Source: Acanthosoma haemorrhoidale
Lineage: Eukaryota; Arthropoda; Insecta; Hemiptera; Acanthosomatidae
Direction: 5' to 3'
Length of the DNA: 64,000 nt
Assembly: GCA_930367205.1 (NCBI GenBank)
Contig: OV884009.1
Span: 78,947,189-79,011,188 of the forward strand
In this document: positions 1-11,482 of the stretch, one piece after another
Position numbering within the stretch: the first letter of the stretch is position 1
How the letters are laid out: every line of letters begins with the position of its first letter
Position numbers and translations under genes: made by a program
The notes under the pieces: model-generated
The model's input: only the letters and a program-made list of their open reading frames with translations
Told to the model about the DNA's origin: nothing
The model's database searches: none

Positions 1-790
1 GTTTTAATTTCTGTCTTCCACATTTTCCCTATTAGATTTTCTGTCTGTTTTAAGCATGGATATAGTGCCTCTATGCTCCTTTCTTATTCTTTTTAATTCT
101 TGTTTTAATGTCTTAGTTCCACCAATTATTCTGCTTTGTATAAGAATTTATTTGGATTTCTTCTTCGTTCCACAGACATCCTTTTCTGTTAAATGATCCC
201 TCATTTTATTTTAGAATAGAATAGAAAAACAATTACTCTAGGACCAAATCCACTATGAATAATAAGTGCAGATAAATTCATTTCTGGCAAACAATATAAT
301 AATAAAAAGTATAAGAAATATTACATCCTAAAGAAAAATGAAGAAGTAAAAAACCTCTATAGGAAAAAAAAGATTGTTTATTAGCATTCAGTGAATAGTT
401 ATAGATGGATCATTATATAAAAACAAAAATATGGGGAAGACAGTAAAAAGAAATATTTATTACAATTTCATTAGATACATTCATGTACAATGCTAAGAAC
501 AGATTGAATAAAACATAAATTATCTTATTTTTAGCTTTTACATTACATAGTTAAATACTTTAAATTTAAAGGAAAAATAAAAACCTAAATCATAATGATT
601 ATGTACAGTAAAATTTCTTTTTTTTTATTTGTCTGTAGGGTTTGTCTTCTTTAATAGCACAATATATAGATGGAATTAGCTTGTAATAAATATTTACATA
701 AGGCAAGATGTTGTATTTACAAGAATTTGTTTTGTCGTTTTGTGAACTTATCGTTTTAATACATCTTTTTTGTATTCTCCTATTTTGTTT
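1..790. other. AT-rich non-coding DNA, probably LINE 3' region
   Basis: No gene is seen here. The stretch lies 3' of the minus-strand LINE relic next door and may be its untranslated tail. A block at about 360-440 resembles 36,340-36,420 (shared words such as gattgttta, gttatagatgg and catataaaa), so the two places probably carry diverged copies of one repeat. The alignment was done by eye. Confidence 0.4.
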
Positions 791-2990
791 TTAGAGGGTT
801 CGCTGAGTGGGGACATTTTTGATAAAAATATAAATGATAAATGTACCTATAGTTGTCATTTGTAATTCTTCGTGCATGTATGTAATTTTAGTGTAACAGT
901 CTATGTTCCCTGCTAACCTTAAATAGTGGTTTTGGATAAATTGAAGTTTTTTGTAATTTAAAGAACATTTGCATGCATAACACATTATTGGTCAGATACA
1001 CTGTTTATATATTAAGTATTTAATCTTAATTTTTTTGAAAATAGGTTAATATTTTGTGAATAGTATTAATACCTTTGATTTAATGTTGTTAAAATGTCTT
1101 ATACCTTTATCTAGTTTCAGCTATTTGGTTCCCTCTTAATAATTTTGTTATTGCACTTAATCTTGTATTGTTTGATTTCTGGGCAGTGTTTCATAAATAT
1201 TTATGTATTTTCTTGTAGATTAGGTAGTCTGGGAAATGGAATGTTATTAATTTATGGAAAATCCCCTTTATCTGTACTGAATCAAATGCTAGTTCTAATA
1301 ATTACTATACCTACGTTGTAGTTATTGTTACAAGTGTTGGTAATATAATCAGTTAGGGTGCCCAGAGTTGTGCGGTGGTACAATTTTTTTTGAATCCAAA
1401 TTGTTCATTTGTGAAGATATTATTGGTACTTATGTTTATATATTATTTTTTCAAAACGTTTACCCAGAATATCAAGTAGGTTTGGTCTATAGCTTCTAGG
1501 TAGAATTGGGGGGTTAGCTGGTTTAAGAATGGGTATTATTTTAGAAACAGATTTCCCAATTGATGGAAATTGGTTTAATCTTAGCGAGCTGTTTAAAATT
1601 TTGTTCTGGTGTAGAATATCTTTTCTGCATTAATTTTCTATTAATAGTTGCTGTATGTTGTCATCTCCAGGATATTTAGCGCAATTCATGTTATGGATAA
1701 GGTTTGCAAGATCTTTTGGGGAAGATTTTTAATTGGGATATGTTAATTGTGCCTCTGTAGATAATTGTTGGCTTCTTTTAAAGACTTATTTTGTAACCTA
1801 GAGTTGGGACAAATTTTGGTAGCCTGGTATTTATTGTGATTAATAACTAGGAAATCATATTTTTCTGTATGGGTGTAAGCATATTTATTTTGGATCTATA
1901 GGGGGGGGGGATTGTTTACTGATGGTCCTATGAAGTTTCCATAGTGATTCACGGGTTGGAGTTAGTTGAGATAAAAATGTATTCCAGTAATGTTTCAGTG
2001 TTTCAATAATGATCCATGAATGTATTTGGTGAGTTCATCTAAAATTGTTTTCAATACTTATGATAATATATTATTTTCTGAATTATGTTTTTAATTGATA
2101 TTAGATGGTGTAAGGGTGTGGGAATCAGGATTTGTTTATTATTTTTCTGAGTTATCATTATTCTGGCTACTTTCACAGCATTGTGAATAATTTCAATAAA
2201 ACATCTTCAGTGAAGTTAATTAAGGGGTTGATACATATATTGTTGTTTAATTATTGTCTGTATCTTCCCCAGTTAGCTTTATTGTAATTATATTTTACAT
2301 TTACTGGCTTATTACTGGGTGTACAAATTATAAAGATAACCAACCAGGTTGTGATCCAAATTAACACATGGAATGGAGACCAGGAAGAAATTAGAGCATA
2401 TAAGAATTGTATTGAGTTTTTGCTGTGTTGGGTCTTAATTTATTCAAGTTTGCCAAGGCACTGATCAGTTTCAGGTCTCGCTGAATCTTGGCAAACAGAG
2501 CTAATGAATTGGAGGGGGGTGGGAAGAATAAATATATTTGGGAGTTATTAGGGTTAAGGTGATGGGAACAATAATGGATATAGTTAGGGAGATCATTGAT
2601 GTAGGAATAAAAAAGAAAAGGAGAAATGTTCGATACCTTGGCTATACTTGATAACAGAGCTTGGAAAGCAGATAGGAGTTGATTAGGGATAGAAAAGCTG
2701 GAGTATGGCTACAGAGGAATGATCTACAGCAAATAGAGATATTGTAAAAGCTTAATTATTTTAATTTGAAAAGAAGGATTAAGAGGATATGGTATCAAAC
2801 CCTTTGGAGAAATTTAGGAGAATTAGGACTGTTTTTTGTTAATTAATAGTGACATGAATTTCATTAGTGATATTAGATAGTGTGGAACCAGAGGAGTTAC
2901 AGAGAGAGAGTATTAGAAGTTGCCATTTGTATTTGGGATCAGAAGTAGAGAAGTTAGAAGTTATGAACGAAAGCTTGGATTTCACCTGCC
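791..2990 (-). pseudogene. Decayed Jockey-like non-LTR retrotransposon
   Basis: Conserved pieces of a LINE ORF2 appear in the right order on the minus strand but in several broken frames. From the 5' side (high coordinates) they are: the linker after the endonuclease (NYNKANWGRYRQ, about 2,210-2,330); a PGDDNIQ piece like the KSPGxDxI motif (about 1,640-1,700); the RT entry motif IPILKPANPPILPRSYRP (about 1,470-1,540); and a C-terminal segment KKLQFIQNHYLRLAGN (about 800-960). This order is that of Jockey-clade reverse transcriptases. Many stops and frame changes show it is dead. The 5' boundary near 2,990 is uncertain. It lies just upstream of, and probably inside an intron of, the TMEM41A-like gene. 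Confidence 0.75.
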
Positions 2991-3233
2991 GGACTGTTCA
3001 ACCCTGGGGCTAATAGCTGGAACACTAGTAGCCCCAACAAGGATAGGACCTATAATACTAATAATGGTTGGGATATGATTCTTCCTGAATCTTATCTGAC
3101 ACAGAAAATAAACTTTACTTAATTACTAATAGTAATACAATACTTTTGCTTAAAAACTGTTTAATGATTGTTTCCTTTAACTTTAAAGAAACATTAAATC
3201 TCATAACCTTGTCATTTTAATTTTATGTACCAG

Positions 3234-4696
3234 AACATATTAGGTGGAGCAATTTTTGGATTATGGGTTGCACTTCCACTTTGTTGTGCTTTGACAGGCA
3301 TTGGAGCTACATTTTCCTATTTGCTATCAAAAACTTTTGCAGAGCAGTTTGTCACAGCTTACTGGCCTGAAGAAGTGAGCAATTTGAAACAGCGGGTAAT
3401 TTCATTTTGAAATTCTTTTTTATATGTCTTAATAAACTTGATGTTTCATTATGTTCATATTTAGGTATTCATTTGATACTGTAATACCTTTTTTTAAGCA
3501 ATGTATTTTTATGTATCAGTGTATAAGGTACCCATCTTTTTTCATACTTTAATTTTGGTAATGTATGACTAAAAATTTGAAAGAATATAAAAATCAATAA
3601 GAACTAATCAAAAAATTAAAGATGCAGGAAAATAAGTTGAAAAAATAATTGATTTGAATAAACTAAAAATACTTGTGAGCTTTTCTACTTATATTTTTTT
3701 ATCACTGTCAATTTATTTATTTTCATTGTTGTTGGGATAAAAACAGTATTGTAGAACTGTTTGTGTGGATATGATAAAATTATTAATAACTTTTTTTTTG
3801 CAGGTACAAGCCCATAGAGACCATCTTATTTCTTACTTACTTTCATTAAGACTTCTTCCATTTACTCCAAACTGGCTTTTGAATTTAATTTCACCACTTG
3901 TTGGCATACCATTGCATTATTTTTTTATTACTGCATTTTTGGGTAATTTTTATTTTATCATGAACAATTGTTTACTCATTTTATTTAAATTATTAATAAT
4001 ACAGTCATTTATACCATTACTAAAATGACAGTATATAAATGATATATTTAAATATATATTGATGATTGCCTTGACATTGACAAACTAACTCACAGTACTG
4101 GCTTACAGTAACTGTGTAAGCTTAGCTAAATATGATTCACATTGGGAAGATAGTCCACTCATCAAGCAGAACCCCTGACTAGTTATTGGAGAGATCCTGG
4201 TTTCGGGTCAATCCTGCCAGTATATTTTTTCTTTGCATATTAACTATTAATAATATTTTTCTTTATGTATGTTTTTCTTATTATCATCTGAATAAATTAA
4301 TGTAAACCTTGGCAAAAATGGTAATATGATATTATGACCTATCAAAATCCGATTGATATGTTATGTTCAATTTTCTTTGCTAATGTTTTGGTTGTTGAAA
4401 CCTTAAAAAATTTGTGGAACCTAACCTCTGCAGGGAACTAAAATAGAGTTAAATGAACTAAATAAAATCATATTACCTGTTAAACAATTTCATGATTCTA
4501 ATAGGGTTTTAACCTTATTTTTTCATTTACATTGTTTTGTTTATCAGGATTAGTGCCTTATAATTACATATGTGTACAAGCTGGGGCTATGCTGTCTTCA
4601 TTTTCTTCCTTCAATGATGTTTTCACGAGAGATACATTTTTACAATTGACCTTCTTAGCTTCTGCAGCTTTTATATTCCCAAAATTAATTAAATAA
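3234..4696 (+). CDS. TMEM41A: TMEM41A-like membrane protein, last three exons (5' partial)
   Basis: Exons 3234-3395, 3804-3942 and 4548-4696 join in phase (0, then 1) to 149 codons plus TAA. Each has an AG acceptor and GT donor (cag|AAC, CGG|gta; gcag|GTA, G|gt; atcag|GA). The protein has the VTT (DedA/SNARE-associated) domain. It starts with the glycine-rich reentrant segment NILGGAIFGLW, passes through LRLLPFTPNW, and ends with the segment GLVPYNYICVQAG. The last motif matches vertebrate TMEM41A better than TMEM41B. VTT proteins are multipass membrane proteins of the ER and secretory pathway; the relatives TMEM41B and VMP1 are lipid scramblases, and a similar role here is only inferred. The first exons, encoding roughly the N-terminal 100 residues, are not found in the window. 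AATAAA overlaps the stop (4692-4697) and recurs at 4961. Confidence 0.9.
4090..4220 (+). repeat. Possible tRNA-derived SINE relic in a TMEM41A intron
   Basis: The end of this stretch reads like a degraded tRNA T-arm (gatcctggtttcgggtcaat, about 4,193), preceded by ctagttattggagagatcc. That is the sort of B-box context seen in tRNA-derived SINEs. No A box or second copy was confirmed, so the call is weak. Confidence 0.3.
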
Positions 4697-5577
4697 AATC
4701 TATGAAATAACCAGGTATTATGCATATTTTTTATTTTCGATCAAATTAACTAGGAATTTCTTTGTTTTTGTTATTTATGATAATGAGAGAGTGAGTAAAA
4801 ATTAGTGAACATTTATAAGTACTTGTGAGTAAAATTTTACCTTGATAATATGTGTAAGTAATCACTTGATATTTTAAGACAATCTAGCACCAGTGTTGAA
4901 TAGTTTGTTCCCTTATGAGAATCAACCGTGGCTTGAAAATGATTACTTGTGTACTTAACAAATAAAACCAGTCATAAATTTTTATTTACCTCACTCAATG
5001 AGTGTAAAAGTATAGGTTCATGGCACTAAACAAATAATTGTTACAAGTGTAGTACCATAAATATCAATACCATTATAAGGTAAATGCTTTATTTTTTCCA
5101 ATATAAAAGGTAAATTTTTTTTGTAATATTTTTTTTGTTTTTTAATCTGTACATCAAAACATTTTTAAATCCATGGAAATTTGTGTAAGGAGATAACGTT
5201 TCATCAGCCATTAACTTTCAAGTGTTTTATTATTGTTAGTTTTTTTTTTAATTATTTTCTGTACTGTTAACTATTTTTTTGCTGCCACATATATTGTTAC
5301 AAAGGCTAATATGTATTGTGAGTCAGGAACTTCTCTTAAAAAGAAGGAAAGTCTTAAAAAACTTTGAAGTTTATATCTTCTATTGCTGATAACATTCTCT
5401 GTATTAATTAGTTGGCATATGATTAAAAAAGTTTCATATTTCTTAGTTTAATGTTGATAGGAACATTTATTCATTTTTGAATTTATAAGTGTTTATATTT
5501 ATAATAAAAACAACCAAAATACTGAGAAAATACTGTATTTTTTTAATTATTCTCTTCTGTAATTTCCCAAAATGTGT
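4697..5577. other. 3' UTR and intergenic AT-rich DNA
   Basis: The stretch contains the TMEM41A-like 3' UTR with polyadenylation signals near its start and at 4961. Beyond that only AT-rich sequence with homopolymer runs is seen. No open frame here looks coding. Confidence 0.5.
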
Positions 5578-6880
5578 CTTGGAGTGGGCTTAAAATTTTA
5601 AGTTTTTTCTTAAAATTTGGTCCGTTCGGTTTTTTAAGCGAAAATAAGACAACTTTTAAACACAAAGCGATTTATTCAATCAATAATATAATTACCGTTT
5701 TGTTACAGTATCTTCTGCCATCTCATGGGCAGATTCATAATTCCATGCTCAAACAATTAGGAAATTGTTTTGTAAAGACAGGATCTTTTCCTGAAAAAAA
5801 TTTTCCAAGTGGATTTAAAAATCCACGTAAACATCTTCTTCAGAGTTGAAGGTCTGTCCATTCAATGAATTTTGAAGAGACCAAAACAGGTGGAAATCTG
5901 AAGGTGCAGCAAAACTTCCCAGCCAAGCTCCAGTAACTTCTGCCGCATCTGCAAAGAAGTGTGCGGTCTGGCATTGTCGTGATAGAAGACAATCCCCTTA
6001 CGGTTGGCTAGTTCTGGACGCTTCTGGTGGATCGCTGCATTTAATTTGTCCAGCTGGTCACAGTACACATCCGAATTGATGGTCCTGTTAGTGGGAAGAA
6101 GTTGGTAAAAGACAACACCCCTCCAATCCCACCAAATTGAGAGCATAACCTTCTTTGGGTGAAGTCCTGCTATGGGGGTTGTTTGTGGTAATTTGCCGCG
6201 CTTCCAGCATAAGCGTTTGTGCTCCACATTGTTATAGACGATCCACTTTTCGTCCCCTGTCATTCTCTTCTAAAAAAGATTGTTTTCTTCACATTTCCGC
6301 AATGAATCGCAGATGGAAATCCTTTGGGCAAGGTTAGCCTTACTAAGTTGATAGGGAACCCAAACATCGAGCCTGCTCACGTAGCTAAGTTGATGCAGAT
6401 GGTTTTCAACACTCGATTTGGATATTTTGAGGCAATCTCCCTAGTTGTATAACAGGGATTGGTGTCGACTTATTCCTTCACTTTGTCGCTGTTAATCTCA
6501 GTTGGCCGGCCAGAGCGAGGTGCTTCTTGAACCAAAAAATTTCCCGATCGAAATCTTGAAAACCACTTCTGGCACACACGTTCTGTAACAGCATCCTCTC
6601 CGTATACAGGGAATATCTTCCTGCAAGTTTCCACTGCTTTCTTGCCTTTTTTAAAATAAAAAAGCATGAGGCGTCGATAATGTTCGTTTTGGTTTTCCAT
6701 TTTCAGGATGATCTTAAATACACAAAATGCAATCAGATCAGAATTTCGCGTCAAACTATGTTGAAGTGTCTAGTATCTGACAAGAGCGCACTCGCAAGGG
6801 ACAGACTGAAGTTAGCTACATATTAGACTGCTTGAAGTTTCGTGGCGATAAAAACTGAACGGACATTTTGGCCAACCTGA
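5578..6880 (-). mobile_element. Mariner transposon, inactive
   Basis: The right end, read inward on the minus strand, is TCAGGTTGGCCAAAATGTCC, followed outside by TA (6881-6882), the target duplication expected of mariner. The left end carries a diverged inverted copy (tggtccgttcggttttt, 5618-5635). It looks disturbed by a local duplication of aaaatttt-like sequence, so the left boundary is approximate. The element is about 1.3 kb, the usual size for mariner, and holds one damaged transposase gene. Confidence 0.85.
5637..6700 (-). pseudogene. Mariner transposase pseudogene (DD34D)
   Basis: The reading frame starts with MENQNEHYRRLMLFYFKKGK at 6700 (paired helix-turn-helix region, including YGEDAVTERVCQKWFSRFR). 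A second helix-turn-helix with VSRLDVWVP follows, then the catalytic domain with the first aspartate in TGDEKW and the second in FYHDNARPH (5862-6263). The frame is broken at least twice: by a stop near 6,440, and just after the WEVL motif. There, roughly 9 codons are missing and the frame shifts, so the third aspartate motif (APSDFHLF) lies in another frame. The C-terminal part (RWQKIL, then stops) runs to about 5637. It cannot make active transposase. Confidence 0.88.
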
Positions 6881-6882
6881 TA

Positions 6883-7418
6883 CTTTATAAATTTTATTAT
6901 TATTTTTGTAATGTAATCATAAGGTGTCTAATAAAAATAATACACTTTTAAATAATATCATGTGCATATTAAATGGATATGGTAAAATGTGCTCAATACA
7001 ATAGGTATTATGAACATTAGTTTTAAGAAAGTGATATGCATCAATCTCTAAGAACTCCCATAATAAATTTCAGGAGGCAATTCATTAGAGTTCAAGTGAG
7101 GATACAAGATCCTCAGACAGGGCATTATAAATATTAATATACAAATATAATACGTAAATATGTAACATAATAATACACATAAAATGCCAAAAATACATAA
7201 AAATTAGCAATGAATACAATAAGATAATATGGGTAGACTTAGTTAGTAAAAGTAAAGTATTAGTAAATAGTGATACAATATAAAACTTTTTAAATATTAT
7301 TCAACATTGAAAAAACAACATCATAAGACAATCCCTGTAGATAATGATGAATTGTGTCGGGTTAGTCCAGAATAATCACCCATAATTGTCTCTGGTTTAT
7401 TTCAATCTTGTCAAAAAC
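6883..7418. other. AT-rich intergenic DNA
   Basis: I see no gene, repeat or motif I can name in this stretch. Confidence 0.4.
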
Positions 7419-7651
7419 TCACTTGTGGGTTCGGGAATGAAAACTCAACATCCCAGCCACAGGCATTTTTATTTTTACTTGTAGTCCATGTTCAAAATCA
7501 TTGGTTTCAAACCTAATAGTAGAGTTAATGATTAGGGACTTACTTCCTATCTTCGCTAAAGTCACTGTGTCAGCAAATCTAGGGGAGCCAGCTATATGAA
7601 TGTAATGAACATCAAACCAGATGTAAGCTTTATGATATGCCAAAATTACTC
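7419..7651 (-). CDS. Candidate coding exon, unidentified
   Basis: A minus-strand frame of about 76 codons without stops begins after a pyrimidine-rich acceptor (tttttgtttaag|GAG, exon from 7651). It ends either at a TGA (7419-7421) or at a strong donor, CACAA|gtgagt, at 7423. The residues include WFDVHYIHIAGSPRFADTV and FETNDFEHGLQVKIKMP, with a composition more like real protein than the surrounding AT-rich frames. I do not recognise the family. No partner exon was found nearby. It could be a last exon, a gene relic, or chance. Confidence 0.35.
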
Positions 7652-8555
7652 CTTAAACAAAAACACAACACACAGTACTTACTGAAACAAATCTGAACTT
7701 TCGCCTCACAAATATACAGCTCCACCAAAAAATGAGATTTTCCAAAAATACAAAGATATCAACTAAAAGTATTGCATTATATTACAGAAACATCTTATGT
7801 CAACAACAGCATACTTACTCTGCAACGATGAAGCTTTTGATATTACAAGAACAGATACCAGTAACATTCTCAAGCCTAAATGGCAAATGCTATGATAACA
7901 ATAACCTATATATTTCTGATGTGTACAATCTAAACTTAACAGAAAGAAGGTTAAAAAGGAGCTGGATGAAACATCTCCACTAAGTTGTTAATGTTTTCTT
8001 GGCAGGAAGGTACACAAATCGGTGCTCTTCCACTACATGACTATCGTGGCTATTACTACATATAAGGTTTACAATTGGTGAGCTGAGCTGTCTGCGGGAA
8101 CACTAAACTAATTCCTGTATTGCTTAAGAAATCGTAGGTATTCTTTAGGTGTTAATTATTATTAATTTAAAACCAAGTTGATTTTTAAATGGACCAGAGT
8201 GGCTCAGCTCACGTTTTACCAGAAAATTTTTAAATCTTTGTAATTACAAATATATTTAGTTGAAAATAGATAAATTTTTGATGGAGCGACATAAAAAATT
8301 ACTACAATAAGTACCCCAACCGATCTGATCAAATAAATTAAGGAAGATTTGTGAATTTTCTTTTAATCATATTTTTTCCTTATATGGCGTTTGGTTGGAC
8401 TGATCAACTCCGAATCCAAGTATCTCTTGCTATCTTATCGCTGAACCTAACTTCATTAATATCACAGTAAGTTTAGTTATCTTAAAGTTTACTAATATTA
8501 TATAGTTGATATAGAATGAAGGAAGCTTTTATATCTATATTTTCCTTTATTACAT
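7652..8555. other. AT-rich intergenic DNA
   Basis: No convincing gene. The 83-codon plus-strand frame at 7732-7983 shows no domain and no splice context, and I do not call it. Confidence 0.4.
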
Positions 8556-8773
8556 ATATCTGTACCTCGGAGGGATACAACACTTAAGGTATTAACGGGT
8601 GATCTTCAAAAATGTTTGCCGTCACCCCTTATAACAAATTGCATAAGCTTTTACAAGAGAAAACTTTAGACATTGAATTACACCCTTTTTGATTCTTCTG
8701 ATTCATCAGTCCATTGTATTATGTGGGACGAATCCAAAGGAGCTCGTGTTGTATCCCTCCGAGGTACAGATAT
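8556..8773. mobile_element. MITE with perfect 28-bp terminal inverted repeats
   Basis: Positions 8556-8583 (atatctgtacctcgg and on) and 8746-8773 are exact reverse complements over 28 bases, enclosing about 160 bp with no coding capacity. The inner DNA is unremarkable. The perfect arms suggest a fairly recent or conserved non-autonomous DNA transposon. The flanks are AT-rich (tacat on the left, aattata on the right), so a TA-type target duplication is possible but cannot be proved. The superfamily is not identified. Confidence 0.75.
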
Positions 8774-11482
8774 AATTATATATTGCCTAATGTCTGAAGA
8801 AAGAAGGGACATTTAAGGTTTTATAATATTTAAATTGTAGTCTAAATTTCATGTAAGATATATTATATTTCAAATAATAAAAATTTAATCGTAGCTGGAA
8901 AAGGACAACACAACATCTTAATGACAAAACAACAAATTTTCACAAAAGTGGATTTTATTTACTTTATCATGAAAATATAAACAAAATCTAGATAGATAAA
9001 ATAGATGATAAATTACATTTATAAACTTCTATAAAAGCACAGCCGGCTGGAAATGTTTGATATTATCAAGTCTTAGATACTTAAATTAATAGTGTATTTT
9101 TTTCTTTATTCAATTAACTCTTAATTTTGCTTTCTTTAAAATAAAATACATAATTCCATCCAATCTCTATAGAACATTTTGTTTTATTTAATGAAGTTTT
9201 AAAATTTGAAATATTTTCAATAAAAACATCAAAAAGTTCTACAAAAAGGGACTACTGTCTATAATATTTGGTTAATAGAGTACCCAAAAATGAATAATTG
9301 TTGCTATAAAAGAAACTGAATATTTTAACAGTTATTACCAACATTTATATTTATTCATAGTACATTTATTATTATGATATCTTCTAAAGAGAAAGAGAAA
9401 TTATAATAATTCCAGCATGTTTTGTCACACTGCCTCTAATTATGGTTATAGGTCAAGTTGGTCTATTTGTAATGTACAAGTACTAGACTTGCAAAACTGT
9501 AAAGGAAGAATATAAGCTTGAATAATAAGTAAAATATGTAAATTAAAACAAAATAATTAACTTTTATTGGGATTTATGTAACAATTGGACAATATTTTAC
9601 TCCATTATTTACAATTTACAAAATCAACACAACAAATATGATTTTTAAATGTTTTAGGTAACATATTCATAGTCTTAAGTAGTAACTACAAATATATGCA
9701 ATTAAAAAAAATATAATTTATTACAGATCCACTACTTAAAAAATATGAGTATTGAAAAAATGTTAATTATAGCAAACATCTGCAATTATTAGTAATTAAC
9801 AGAGTCATAAGTGTCAGTGCAAGATTTAGGTCATTCCTAAACATCATTGTTACTCATAAAAAAACATGATTACATTGGAAATATTTAAAGTAATTTCCTA
9901 TTGTATTTTAATTTTTGTTCTACAATGAAAATTTTGAATAAAATATAAAGCAGTATTAACAAGTACTGAGGTACCATCATAGCTTAGCTATCATTATACT
10001 AACATGGCTATAAAATACAAAATGAAAGAAATTCATAGTTAATTTTATATCATCTAATTGGATAAAATTTATTTTTAAAAAACATAGGTACTTATAATTC
10101 CAAATAAAATATTCCTGCATTAGAGATAGAAAAAAAAAACTTTCTGTAGATTTTACCTTAATATTGAATGATCATTAACCAACAATAAAAACTATATCAA
10201 TAAAATATGTTCGCACACTTGAAAACAAAATTACAAGTTAAGCTTTAACTTTATTAAAGACGAATATTTTATTCTATTTATTTACAATCCTGGACTATGT
10301 ACAATAGATATCCTATATATATTGATTATTTAGAAAGAAACTATTCAATAATATTTAATTGAAAACTATTCAGATAAAATTGCTATAATCAATATAAATA
10401 TATTTATTACATATAAATGGATGGATATTTTTTAGGGATGGTTGCAACAAACTAATTAAATATTATGTTCCTGAAAGTAACAATGTTGTTATTTTCAGGA
10501 ATCATTTTCTTCCAGTTAAACCGCTAAAATACCATGATATTACCAGTAATATATTTTTCTAACGAGTATTAAAATATCTCAAATGTTTGAGCCAAATAAA
10601 AACATTTTGTAAATATTTTACTGTGCATGTGTTAGAAATGTTACAGAATTAATGCTGTTACATCTTACTCAAATATAAATAATTAATCCGATTCAGGCCT
10701 TTACAACTGAAATAGTTTGTGATTATTCCATCCCTTGAGTATTTTTTGTTGGTTATTGGGTTTTAGGCTGTATAAATGTTTTAATAAATAATTCATGTAA
10801 TAGCGTTTCATTTAAGTATATACACAAATAATTAATCCTCTTTTAAATGAAAAACTATGTAAATAATATTATGATAGATACGCTCACTCTTGATTTTCTA
10901 GGAAGGGTGGAAGTTTCAACCGGGTCGCAGTTGAACTTTGGGTTCAATTAATTTAAATAGTAGGAATACAACACAACTGGAGGGAGATGAGTGCTAACTT
11001 CTACATCTGTACGGGATTGAATATTGTTCATATCAATAAAACCACTGTTCAGAACAAAAGAACGACAATAAACAGATGACACATTACTAATTTAATAAAA
11101 TGGGAGGTGAAGAAAATCTTATGTTTGATTGCTTCAAATTTTAACCATTTACGACATTTGGTTAAAAAAATAATTTTTTGAGAGGGAAAATCTTTGTAGG
11201 CTAACTCATTTTAATCTTTTATTTTATTGAATTTACTTAATTTAATAGATAAACCTTATTTATTTTTTGATCAACTGTGAATTAGGTTTTCCTTTTTTTT
11301 TGGTGCCTGCCCCTATAATTACCCCAGATAATCAAGAGTTGAGTGTATAATGTATAAATCTATCTTCTTCACTAGGTATTTAAGACAATTTAAATAAAGT
11401 ATAAAACATATTAACTATGGAAATATCTGCTTTCATGTTCATGTTCATTTGAATCAAAATAAGTGCTTACATTTTAGACTGT
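8774..11482. other. AT-rich intergenic DNA, 3' flank of the PDZ gene
   Basis: About 2.7 kb of very AT-rich sequence with no coding frame, no clear tandem repeat and no transposon signature. The part near 11,200-11,482 should be the 3' UTR of the minus-strand PDZ gene; reverse-strand AATAAA signals occur at 11223-11228 and a little further on. Confidence 0.5.
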
